DNA of 64,000 nt, taken from NCBI GenBank assembly GCA_963922335.1, contig CAWUIB010000004.1:186001-250000 (forward strand), given 5' to 3'. Source of the DNA: CALBPI01 sp963922335 (GTDB taxonomy: Bacteria; Pseudomonadota; Gammaproteobacteria; Steroidobacterales; Woeseiaceae). Below, in pieces: positions 1 to 7,541 of the stretch; position 1 is the stretch's first letter, and the number at the start of each line of letters is the position of its first letter. Under the pieces are notes generated by a model, which did no database searches, had not been told where the DNA came from, and saw only the letters and a program-made list of their open reading frames with translations. Made by a program: the position numbers and the translations under genes.

Positions 1-1564
1 CGCGCGTCCATTGCTTCGCGTGGATACCGGTGTCGACCACTAGCCGCGCGGCACGCCAAATCTCCATCGCCAGACGTCCAAAGTCCTGATAGGGGTCGGT
101 GTACGCATCGATGTCCTTCGGCAGGATTTCGCTGTACAGCCCCCACCCCTCGACATAGGCGGTGTAGCGTCCGAACCGTCGAAACTTCGGGAGCCCGTCC
201 AGCTCCTGAGCGATCGCGATCTGCATATGGTGTCCTGGAATGCCCTCGTGATAGGCCAGAGCCTGCATCTGGTACACCGGCATGTCCGCCATGCTGTACA
301 GGTTTGCGTAATAGGTGCCCGGTCGCGATCCGTCCGGTGTGGGTTGCTGGTAGAACGCCTTGCCCGCCGAGCGCTCGCGGAACGGCTCCACGCGTTTGAC
401 GATGATTTGTGCTTTTGGTTTGCGCAGGAACAGGTCATCGAGCCGCTCGCGCATATCGTCGATGAAAGCCGTGGCCTCCGTCAGATAACGCTCCCGTCCG
501 GCATCGGAGTCCGGGTAGAAAAACTGCTCGTCCTCACGCAGGAAAACGAAGAACTCTTGCAGGGAACCTTCGAACTCGACCTGCGCCATGATCTCGCGCA
601 TCTCGGCGTGGATGCGTTCGACCTCTTTCAATCCGATCTCGTGGATTTCGCTTGCGGTAAGTTCGGTCGTCGTAGTGCCCTGCAATGCGAAATTGTAGAA
701 CGCTTCGCCATCCGGCAATTTCCACGCACCGTCGTCGGTGGTCGCTTCGGTCTCGAAGCGACTCACAGCCGCGATGAGGTCCTGATAGGCTGGTGCAACC
801 GATTCAACGAGTGCGCCTTCTGCACGCGCGATGAGATCCAACTTTTGTTCGTCGCTAATCGACAGCGCGTCGACTTTGCCGCGGAAGTCAGCCAGCAAGG
901 TCGAGTCGTTGTCGCTATCCGCTTCGAATGGCTTGCCCCTCATCACGTTCTGCGCTGATTCAATCACGTAGGGAAATGTGAACTTAGGCGGCAGGATGCC
1001 CTGCTCCGCCCGCAGCGCAACCTGCTCCAGCGTCTGGTCGATGAGTTTCGGCACACCTTTCAACCGCGCGATGTACGCCTCGGCATCGGACACGTCGGCA
1101 ATCCTGTGAATATTGATCAGGAAGGAAGGAATCTGTGAATGCACGCCGTTCATTTGATTGATCGGGTAGTTGTGCAATCGCCACTCGTAGGCCTCTATCT
1201 CACGCTCCATGTCGGCAACGAATAACTCGAAGCTCACTTTCGTTTGCGCATCGAGCAAATCCGGATTGATCGTCTCTCTTGCCTCTGCGAGATACGCACG
1301 AGTCAGTTCGAGCTCCTCTGCGCTGCGAGCCTCTGAGATCTCATCCCACTGGTCATAGTCCCCTTTGATGCCGAGATAGCTTTGCATCATCGGGCTGCGC
1401 GCAACGTTCTCGTCGAACACCCGGTCAAAAAAGGCATTAGCTTTGGCGGAGTGATCGGCCACAGACTCCTGTACCTCTGTGGTCTGTTCGGGCGCCGGGC
1501 TATCGTTCTGGCACGCGGCAAGCATCACTGCCACGGCAATGCACAGATTCCTTCGAATTTGCAT
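1..1564 (-). CDS. DUF885 family lipoprotein, 3' end cut by window edge
   Basis: I read this frame directly from the complement: it opens at an ATG at 1564 and stays open to the left edge (more than 520 codons), so the C-terminus is missing. The N-terminus is a lipoprotein signal (MQIRRNLCIAVAVMLAAC, lipobox LAAC), which predicts an envelope-anchored protein. The family hallmark YHEGIPGHH lies near residue 438, and a glycine-rich VEGWGLYSE segment follows about 35 residues later. DUF885 proteins resemble zinc-dependent peptidases through this HExxxHH-like motif; the true substrate is unknown. Family members are usually near 600 residues, so roughly 80 are probably missing. The gene lies 34 bases downstream of the SLC13 permease stop on the same strand and may be co-transcribed with it. 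The large open frame on the opposite strand is a shadow. Confidence 0.9.
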   Translation of the reverse strand, partial: MQIRRNLCIAVAVMLAACQNDSPAPEQTTEVQESVADHSAKANAFFDRVFDENVARSPMMQSYLGIKGDYDQWDEISEARSAEELELTRAYLAEARETINPDLLDAQTKVSFELFVADMEREIEAYEWRLHNYPINQMNGVHSQIPSFLINIHRIADVSDAEAYIARLKGVPKLIDQTLEQVALRAEQGILPPKFTFPYVIESAQNVMRGKPFEADSDNDSTLLADFRGKVDALSISDEQKLDLIARAEGALVESVAPAYQDLIAAVSRFETEATTDDGAWKLPDGEAFYNFALQGTTTTELTASEIHEIGLKEVERIHAEMREIMAQVEFEGSLQEFFVFLREDEQFFYPDSDAGRERYLTEATAFIDDMRERLDDLFLRKPKAQIIVKRVEPFRERSAGKAFYQQPTPDGSRPGTYYANLYSMADMPVYQMQALAYHEGIPGHHMQIAIAQELDGLPKFRRFGRYTAYVEGWGLYSEILPKDIDAYTDPYQDFGRLAMEIWRAARLVVDTGIHAKQWTR

Positions 1565-1598
1565 GTCTCTATCTCTCTAGGTTGGGTGTCGTTGGACT

Positions 1599-3503
1599 CT
1601 ACAGCCCGTACAGCATCGGAAGCACGATCGAAAAGCCGAGCCACATGATCAGCGTCAGGGGAATCCCAACGCGGAGGAAATCGGAGAAACTGTAACCGCC
1701 GGCGCTCAGCACCAGCAGGTTGGTCTGGTAGCCAATCGGCGTCGCATAGCTCATGTTCGCACCGAACAGAACCGCAAGGACAAACGGCTTGGGATCGACG
1801 CCCAATTGCGTCGCGATGCTCACGGCGATAGGCGTGCCGATCACGGCAGCCGCATTGTTGGAGACCACATTGGTCAAAACCGACATGATCAGCATGAAGC
1901 CGCTCAGGATTACAGGAATGGACAGACCACTGGTGAGTTCAACGAAAGCGAGCGCGAGGTAATCGGCGGTGCCGGTGACCATCAGTGCGTTACCGAGCGC
2001 GAGGCTGGTGACGATGATCATGACAATCGGGACCGACAAAGCCTCGGCGACATTCTCCCAGGTCAGACAATGCGTCCACAGCATCAGTCCTACGCCAATC
2101 AGCGCACTGGCAGCGATCGGCAGCACCCCGAACGCGGCAGTAAGGATGACAAAACCCATAATGGCGAGCGCACGATTGGCTCGATGGGTGTGCGGCAATT
2201 CTGTTGTGCCGTCGAGCACCAGCATTGCGCCGTTTTCCTTGAGTGTATCGATCGCCTTGGCCGTACCCTGGACCAATAGCACATCGCCAGCACGCAGGCG
2301 GATCGAACCGATGTCCTGGGTGACTCGTGAACTCGGGAAGCGCGCGCGGTGCAGCGCCAGCGGCAATAATCCGAAAGTGGCCGGAAACCGCACCGCATCG
2401 AGAGTACGACGGTGCAGCAACGAACCGCGCGTCACGACGACCTCCGCAAGTTGTTGCCCCGGTGCCGCGAATGGCACGTCACCATCGGCCGTGTCCTCCC
2501 CGTCCGCCTTGAACAACTTGGCGCCGAGTTCCTGCTCGTAGGCCTTCAATTGCTCGGCGGTGTCTTTCACGTAGATCCGATCACCCGTCTGAAATTTCAC
2601 CGAAGGCAGCTTGGCAAGGAACAACGAATCACCACGCTGAATGCGATCAATCCGCAAGCGTCCGTTGGTTTTGGCGCGCACCTCCGAGAGCGAGCGCCCT
2701 ACCGCAAAACTGCCGTCGACGACGTAAAGCTGTGCGGTGAATACTCGAGGCGAGGTGTCGGCCAACGGGGGCTCACGCTGTGGCAGCAGCAGCGGCGCCA
2801 CTAACCAAAGAAACAGAATACCGATGCCTCCGACGATGGCGACAGGCAGCGTGAAATCGAACAAACCGAAAGGCTCAAGCCCCAGATCGTCCGAAATCCC
2901 GGACACCAGCAGGTTGGTCGAGGTACCGATCGTCGTCGCCATGCCGCCGACAATCGTCGCAAGTCCCATCGGCATCAAGATGCCCGATACCGGCAAATTC
3001 GCCCGCATGGCAACACCGACAAGAATGGGCAGGAGCAGCACCACAATCGGCGTGTTGTTCAAGAATGCGCTCAACACGGCCCCCACGACCAACGTGGCGA
3101 GCATGGCGAGTGCGGGTCGCGCTTGCCATGCGGTTGCGATCACTCCGGCGAGCGGTTGGAGTGCGCCAGTGGTCTCGATGCCCTTCCCCACGATCATGAG
3201 CGCGCAGACCGCGATCAGCGCCTCGTTACCGAAACCGGAGAAGAACAGCGAAACGGACACCACGGCGCCGTCGGTCGCAAACGGGAATACCTGAAAGACT
3301 GCGACCAGCACCAGCAACACCGCAAGACTGGAGCTCTCCAACGCGATGCGATCCCGTGTAAACAGGTACAGCGCAATACCGGTCAGCACGAGCGCGAATA
3401 GCCCGTGGTTTGTGAGCGTACCTGCTTCCAAAATCCGAATTTCCCCAAATACCCTGATCGGGCTGACGGCCAATGCTAGCCCAGCGACCCCGATCTGGTA
3501 CAT
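1599..3503 (-). CDS. SLC13/DASS family permease with two TrkA-C domains
   Basis: A 634-residue multi-spanning membrane protein of the divalent anion:Na+ symporter type. Hydrophobic helices fill residues 1 to about 180. A central soluble part (about 205-370) resembles two RCK/TrkA-C modules, for example RLRAGDVLLVQGTAKAID, and further helices fill the C-terminal half. The repeated NNTP and SNNAAA segments (FLNNTPIVVLLLP, NVVSNNAAAVIG) and TSTN are the substrate and sodium-site signatures of the family. Likely substrates are sulfate or dicarboxylates; the sequence does not decide. I chose the start at 3503 (MYQIGVAG) over one 84 bases upstream because the longer version would overlap the divergent gene at 3539 and adds no recognisable sequence. 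Confidence 0.88.
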   Translation of the reverse strand: MYQIGVAGLALAVSPIRVFGEIRILEAGTLTNHGLFALVLTGIALYLFTRDRIALESSSLAVLLVLVAVFQVFPFATDGAVVSVSLFFSGFGNEALIAVCALMIVGKGIETTGALQPLAGVIATAWQARPALAMLATLVVGAVLSAFLNNTPIVVLLLPILVGVAMRANLPVSGILMPMGLATIVGGMATTIGTSTNLLVSGISDDLGLEPFGLFDFTLPVAIVGGIGILFLWLVAPLLLPQREPPLADTSPRVFTAQLYVVDGSFAVGRSLSEVRAKTNGRLRIDRIQRGDSLFLAKLPSVKFQTGDRIYVKDTAEQLKAYEQELGAKLFKADGEDTADGDVPFAAPGQQLAEVVVTRGSLLHRRTLDAVRFPATFGLLPLALHRARFPSSRVTQDIGSIRLRAGDVLLVQGTAKAIDTLKENGAMLVLDGTTELPHTHRANRALAIMGFVILTAAFGVLPIAASALIGVGLMLWTHCLTWENVAEALSVPIVMIIVTSLALGNALMVTGTADYLALAFVELTSGLSIPVILSGFMLIMSVLTNVVSNNAAAVIGTPIAVSIATQLGVDPKPFVLAVLFGANMSYATPIGYQTNLLVLSAGGYSFSDFLRVGIPLTLIMWLGFSIVLPMLYGL

Positions 3504-3538
3504 TTTAGCGTCATCGGCTCCACTACATCGGGGAATGC

Positions 3539-3859
3539 ATGCCGTTCCAGCAACTTCTGCAGCGCTGGCAGCAAACACCAGTCGCAAATGAATCCGAATC
3601 TCGCTACGCCATTGGACTCGATGTCGACGATGCGGCGCGCGTTGAAGCGCTAGCGGCGCTGTTTCCCGGGCTCGACGCTGAAACCATCATCGCAGACCTG
3701 TTGCACGTGGCGCTCGATGCGGCGGAGGCGGCCATGCCTTATGAGCCCAGCGAGGAAATCATCGGGCATGATGACCACGGTGACCCACTGTTCGCCGATG
3801 GTGGTTTGACACCTCGTTATGTCGAACTGGTTCGCGAGGCGCGCTCCAGGCAGTCCTGA
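3539..3859 (+). CDS. Conserved small protein, 'pilin assembly/type 1 pili tip component'-like
   Basis: A 106-residue acidic soluble protein beginning MPFQQLLQRWQQ. From memory, the pattern (N-terminal LLQRWQ, central DVDDAARVEALAALFPG, C-terminal GDPLFADGGLTPRYVEL) resembles short gammaproteobacterial proteins labelled 'pilin assembly protein' or 'type 1 pili tip component'. That label is not backed by any motif visible here, and no pilus gene is adjacent, so the function should be treated as unknown. Its stop codon is followed directly by the GTG start of the ABC exporter, so the two are almost certainly co-transcribed. Confidence 0.75.
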   Translation: MPFQQLLQRWQQTPVANESESRYAIGLDVDDAARVEALAALFPGLDAETIIADLLHVALDAAEAAMPYEPSEEIIGHDDHGDPLFADGGLTPRYVELVREARSRQS

Positions 3860-5674
3860 GTGAGCGGATCGACCACTGAGCCGTCACCCAGTTTCGGGCT
3901 CGGCGTCTTCGCATTTAGCCGCAAGGCAATCGAGCTTGTCTGGACGACCAGCAGGCCACTCACACTCGTCTTCGGCACTCTGACACTCGTTACAGGCTTA
4001 TTGCCCGCAGCGATGGCGTATGTCGGTCAGCTCATCGTGGACGCAGTCGTGCTGGCGATCGAGACCGGTGGCGAACCGACACCAGCACTCCAATGGGTCG
4101 CGCTGGAAGGCGCACTGTTTCTTGCGATCAGCGGCGCACAGCGTGGCATCAGTTTATGCCAGTCACTCCTTCGTGCTCAGCTGGGACACCGCGTCAATGT
4201 CATGATTCTCGAGAAGGCGTTGACGCTGACTGTCGCGCAATTTGAAGACGCGAGCTTCTACGACAAGCTCACAAGGGCGAGGCGTGAGGCCTCGAGTCGT
4301 CCGTTGAGCCTCGTCAATCGCACGTTCGCACTTTTGCAGAACAGCATTTCTCTGATCAGCTACGCCGTTCTCCTGGTTCAGTTCTCGGTTTGGGCCGTGC
4401 TGATTCTGTTGGTCGCCGGGATTCCCTCCTTTATCGCCGAGACCCGCTTCTCGGGAGACGCCTTCCGTTTGTTCCGGTGGCGCTCTCCGGACTCACGTAT
4501 GCAGATGTACCTCGAAACCGTTCTTGCTCGTGAGGATCATGTAAAAGAAGTCCGGCTCTTCCGACTCGGACCTATGCTTCTGAAGCGATATCGGGCCATC
4601 TTCGCAAGACTGTTCGGCGAGGACAGGAAGCTTACGATCCGCCGTGAAACCTGGGGGTTCATCCTCGGGGTGCTAAGCGCGCTCGCGTTTTATTTCAGCT
4701 ACGGGTGGATCGCTATCGCGGCGGTTGCCGGCGCGATTTCTCTCGGCCAGATGACCATGTATCTGCTCGTGTTCCGACAAGGCCAGTCGGCTGTGGCCGC
4801 AAGTCTTTCCTCGATCAGCGGGATGTACGAGGACAACCTTTACCTGTCCAATCTTTACGAATACCTCGACCAACCTTCTCCGGTGGCCAGAGGGAGCGCC
4901 ACGACCGGGCGCGAACCGGGGGCCGGATTGACGCTGAAGAACGTGAGCTTCACTTACCCGGGGGCGCCCGAGCCCGCGTTGCAATCGATCACGATGTCGA
5001 TCAAACCCGGCGAGTCTCTGGCGCTCGTGGGTGAGAACGGGGCCGGAAAGACGACACTGATCAAACTGCTGACAGGGCTCTACCCCCCGGATGAGGGCGA
5101 GATTCTCCTGGATGGCACACCGCTACCAGAGTGGAACGAGGAAGTGCTTTTACGCCGTTTCGGTGTGATTTTTCAGGACTTCACTCGCTACCAGATGACC
5201 GTGGGCGAAAACATCGGCGCTGGTGACGTTAGCGCCTTCGATGATCGCGAGCGTTGGCAAGTAGCGGCGCGCGATGGCATGGCTGCGCCTTTTGTCGAGC
5301 GTATGGCTTCCGGCTACGACACGCAGCTAGGCCGGTGGTTCGCTGATGGTCAGGAACTATCGCTCGGCCAATGGCAAAAGATGGCGTTATCGCGCGCGTT
5401 CATGAGAATGGACGCCGACATTCTGATTCTCGATGAACCCACTGCCGCGATGGACGCTGCTGCCGAAGCGGAGATGTTTGATCACTTCCAGCGACTCACG
5501 CGGGACAAGATCACCATGCTGATCTCGCACCGATTCTCGACGGTGCGCCGCGCTGATCAGATCATTGTGATAGAGCATGGGAGGATCACTGAACATGGCA
5601 CCCACGAGTCGCTGATGGCGTCCGGGGGGCGCTACGCAACGCTGTTCTCGCTACAAGCCGAGGGGTATCGCTGA
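3860..5674 (+). CDS. ABC exporter, fused permease and ATPase
   Basis: A 604-residue half-transporter with the membrane domain first (about residues 25-330, six helices expected) and the nucleotide-binding domain after about residue 345. The ATPase motifs are complete: Walker A GENGAGKTTLIKLL, Q-loop VIFQDFTRYQ, signature LSLGQWQKMALSRAF, Walker B ILILDEPTAAMD and switch His ISHRF. The signature reads LSLGQ instead of LSGGQ, a variant found in some peptide or lantibiotic-type exporters. No peptidase domain is present. The start is a GTG directly after the stop of the preceding small gene. The substrate cannot be read from sequence; the protein probably works as a homodimer in the inner membrane. 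Confidence 0.92.
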   Translation: MSGSTTEPSPSFGLGVFAFSRKAIELVWTTSRPLTLVFGTLTLVTGLLPAAMAYVGQLIVDAVVLAIETGGEPTPALQWVALEGALFLAISGAQRGISLCQSLLRAQLGHRVNVMILEKALTLTVAQFEDASFYDKLTRARREASSRPLSLVNRTFALLQNSISLISYAVLLVQFSVWAVLILLVAGIPSFIAETRFSGDAFRLFRWRSPDSRMQMYLETVLAREDHVKEVRLFRLGPMLLKRYRAIFARLFGEDRKLTIRRETWGFILGVLSALAFYFSYGWIAIAAVAGAISLGQMTMYLLVFRQGQSAVAASLSSISGMYEDNLYLSNLYEYLDQPSPVARGSATTGREPGAGLTLKNVSFTYPGAPEPALQSITMSIKPGESLALVGENGAGKTTLIKLLTGLYPPDEGEILLDGTPLPEWNEEVLLRRFGVIFQDFTRYQMTVGENIGAGDVSAFDDRERWQVAARDGMAAPFVERMASGYDTQLGRWFADGQELSLGQWQKMALSRAFMRMDADILILDEPTAAMDAAAEAEMFDHFQRLTRDKITMLISHRFSTVRRADQIIVIEHGRITEHGTHESLMASGGRYATLFSLQAEGYR

Positions 5675-5687
5675 TCCAGCGATACCC
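5663..5687 (+). other. Perfect 11-bp hairpin over the ABC transporter stop codon
   Basis: GGGTATCGCTG (5663-5673), loop ATC, CAGCGATACCC (5677-5687). The stop codon lies at the tip of the hairpin. There is no T-run, so it is not a classical intrinsic terminator; it could protect the 3' end of the mRNA or weaken read-through into the next gene. Confidence 0.6.
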
Positions 5688-5711
5688 GCCCATCCTCTGC
5701 TACAGTAACGC

Positions 5712-5723
5712 ATCATTAATGAT
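5712..5723. promoter_or_regulatory. 12-bp perfect palindrome upstream of TlpA-like gene
   Basis: ATCATTAATGAT is self-complementary over its full length and ends 12 bases before the ATG at 5736. Its AT-rich character in a GC-rich genome and its place just before the start make it a candidate operator. No repressor gene is nearby to pair it with, so this is only a suggestion. Confidence 0.3.
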
Positions 5724-5735
5724 CAGGATCTGACC

Positions 5736-7031
5736 ATGCGGCATAGGCTGGGAGTCTTAGCGACCCTACTTTTTGCACTAGCGCTCGGCGCATGTACTGG
5801 CGAGACCGACACGGTGTCTTCTTCGGATCAACCGGTCACGCTGCGCACGGGCACTTGGCACGCGAACATCACGGTGCCCGGCGGGGATATTCGCTTTGGT
5901 ATGGAGCTGTCGCGGGTCGACGATCAGTTGGAAGTGACCTTAATCAACGGCAGCGAACGCGTACGGGTGCCGGAGGTCAGTTTGTCTGACGATCGTCTGT
6001 TGCTGCGTTTTCCCGCGTTCAACAATGAAATCCGGGCACGGGTACAGGACGGGAAGCTCAGTGGGACGCTCACGCTGGTCAAACGCTATGGCAAAACCCA
6101 GGCGATGCCTTTTGTGGCTATCCCAGGGGCGCGACCTGTCGCGGAAGACGTACTGCCGGCGAACGGCGATTTGTCCGGGCGCTGGGCGGTGACGTTTACC
6201 GAACCAGATGGCACGCAGTATCCAGCAGTCGGAGAGTTCCGCCAGCGCGGCAATCGACTCCTCGGCACATTCCTGACGCAAACCGGCGACTACCGCTACC
6301 TTGGCGGCAGTGTTTCTGGCCGCAATTTCGAGCTTTCCACTTTTGACGGCGCGCATGCATTCCTTTTCAAGGCGAGGGCTGACGAGAGCGGTGCGCTGAC
6401 CGGGCAATTCTGGTCTGGCACTGAATACGAAGAATCGTGGACCGGGCGGCGAGACGAAGCAGCGAAGCTCGCTGATCCGACCACGCTGACCGCATTGAAA
6501 GACGGTTACGATCGGTTCACTTTTGAGTTCCCAGACCTTGAGGGCAACCCGGTATCGATCGACGACCCGCAGTTCGAAGGCAAGGTGATTCTGGTGACGC
6601 TCGCGGGTAGCTGGTGCCCCAACTGTCACGACGAAGCCGCCTTCATGGCCGAGATCTACCCACGCTATCGCGATCAGGGCGTCGAGATTGTTGCGCTCAT
6701 GTTCGAGCATCTGGAAGCGACTGATGAAGCCGCGGAGCAGGTTCGACTGTTTCGCGAAAAATTCGGAATCGAATACGTGACGCTACTCGCAGGGGTGTCC
6801 GACAAGACACTCGCCAATGAGGCCTTACCATCGCTGAACAAGGTGCTCGCATTCCCCACGACGATTTTCATCGATCGCCGCGGCGAGGTCCGGGAGATTC
6901 ATACCGGGTTCTCCGGACCAGGCACGGGTCAACACTACGACGAGACTCGCAACTTGATCACGGGATTGCTGGACACGCTCGTCGCCGAACCGGCTGAAGC
7001 GGTAAAGACCAGTGCGCTACTAGACCCCTAA
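5736..7031 (+). CDS. Lipoprotein with C-terminal TlpA-like thioredoxin domain
   Basis: A 431-residue exported protein. The signal ends in a lipobox (LALGAC, Cys at about residue 20), predicting membrane anchoring outside the cytoplasm. Residues 35-250 form a beta-rich part with no motif I recognise, containing related stretches such as GTWHANITVPGGDIRF and SGRWAVTFTEPDG, suggestive of two similar beta modules. From about residue 265 it is a TlpA/AhpC-like thioredoxin fold with the redox pair in AGSWCPNCHDEAAF and a later cis-Pro region (LAFPTTIFID). The likely role is a periplasmic thiol-disulfide reductase. The N-terminal part is unusually long for TlpA proteins and may be the substrate-recognition module. 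Confidence 0.85.
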   Translation: MRHRLGVLATLLFALALGACTGETDTVSSSDQPVTLRTGTWHANITVPGGDIRFGMELSRVDDQLEVTLINGSERVRVPEVSLSDDRLLLRFPAFNNEIRARVQDGKLSGTLTLVKRYGKTQAMPFVAIPGARPVAEDVLPANGDLSGRWAVTFTEPDGTQYPAVGEFRQRGNRLLGTFLTQTGDYRYLGGSVSGRNFELSTFDGAHAFLFKARADESGALTGQFWSGTEYEESWTGRRDEAAKLADPTTLTALKDGYDRFTFEFPDLEGNPVSIDDPQFEGKVILVTLAGSWCPNCHDEAAFMAEIYPRYRDQGVEIVALMFEHLEATDEAAEQVRLFREKFGIEYVTLLAGVSDKTLANEALPSLNKVLAFPTTIFIDRRGEVREIHTGFSGPGTGQHYDETRNLITGLLDTLVAEPAEAVKTSALLDP

Positions 7032-7051
7032 TTTCCGTTCGGAGCACCCAT

Positions 7052-7534
7052 ATGCCTTCTTTCGATATCGTCTCTGAAGTCGATCACCACGAACTGACCA
7101 ACGCGGTCGATCAAGCCAACCGAGAGGTCGGAAACCGGTTCGACTTCAAAGGGACTGGTGCGGAGTTCTCCCTCGACGAGGCAACCATCAGCCTCAAAGC
7201 CCAGGTTGAGTTCCAGCTTTCTCAAATGCTCGACATTCTGCACAACAAGCTCGCCAAGCGCGGCATCGATATTGGCTGTTTGGATGCTCAGGACCCGGTC
7301 ACTAGTGGGCAGGAAGCGCGTCAGACGGTCGTTGTCCGGCAGGGGGTCGAGACCGCGCTTGCGAAGAAGATCGTCAAATCGATCAAGGATGCAAAACTAA
7401 AAGTGCAGGCTGCGATCCAGGGCGAACAGATTCGGGTGACCGGGAAGAAACGCGATGACCTGCAGTCCGTGATTGCCATGCTGCGTGACGCCGAGCATGA
7501 GCTGCCGCTGCAATTTAATAACTTCCGCGACTGA
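7052..7534 (+). CDS. yajQ: YajQ family nucleotide-binding protein
   Basis: A 160-residue protein, the usual length for the family. It starts MPSFDIVSEVDHHELTNAVD and contains the typical RFDFKGT segment and the C-terminal LPLQFNNFRD ending. YajQ proteins have two ferredoxin-like domains; some members bind cyclic di-GMP and act as transcription co-factors, though this has not been shown for all. The window also encodes two diguanylate cyclases, so a c-di-GMP link is possible. The gene sits 20 bases after the TlpA-like gene and 7 bases before ppc. Confidence 0.93.
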   Translation: MPSFDIVSEVDHHELTNAVDQANREVGNRFDFKGTGAEFSLDEATISLKAQVEFQLSQMLDILHNKLAKRGIDIGCLDAQDPVTSGQEARQTVVVRQGVETALAKKIVKSIKDAKLKVQAAIQGEQIRVTGKKRDDLQSVIAMLRDAEHELPLQFNNFRD

Positions 7535-7541
7535 TCTATCG

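Noticed and set aside
227..958. 243-codon open frame on the plus strand
   Set aside because: Antisense to the DUF885 gene, whose YHEGIPGHH motif and lipoprotein signal show the minus strand is coding.
5940..6710. 256-codon open frame on the minus strand
   Set aside because: Antisense to the TlpA-like lipoprotein with a good signal and redox motif; no domain in the shadow frame.
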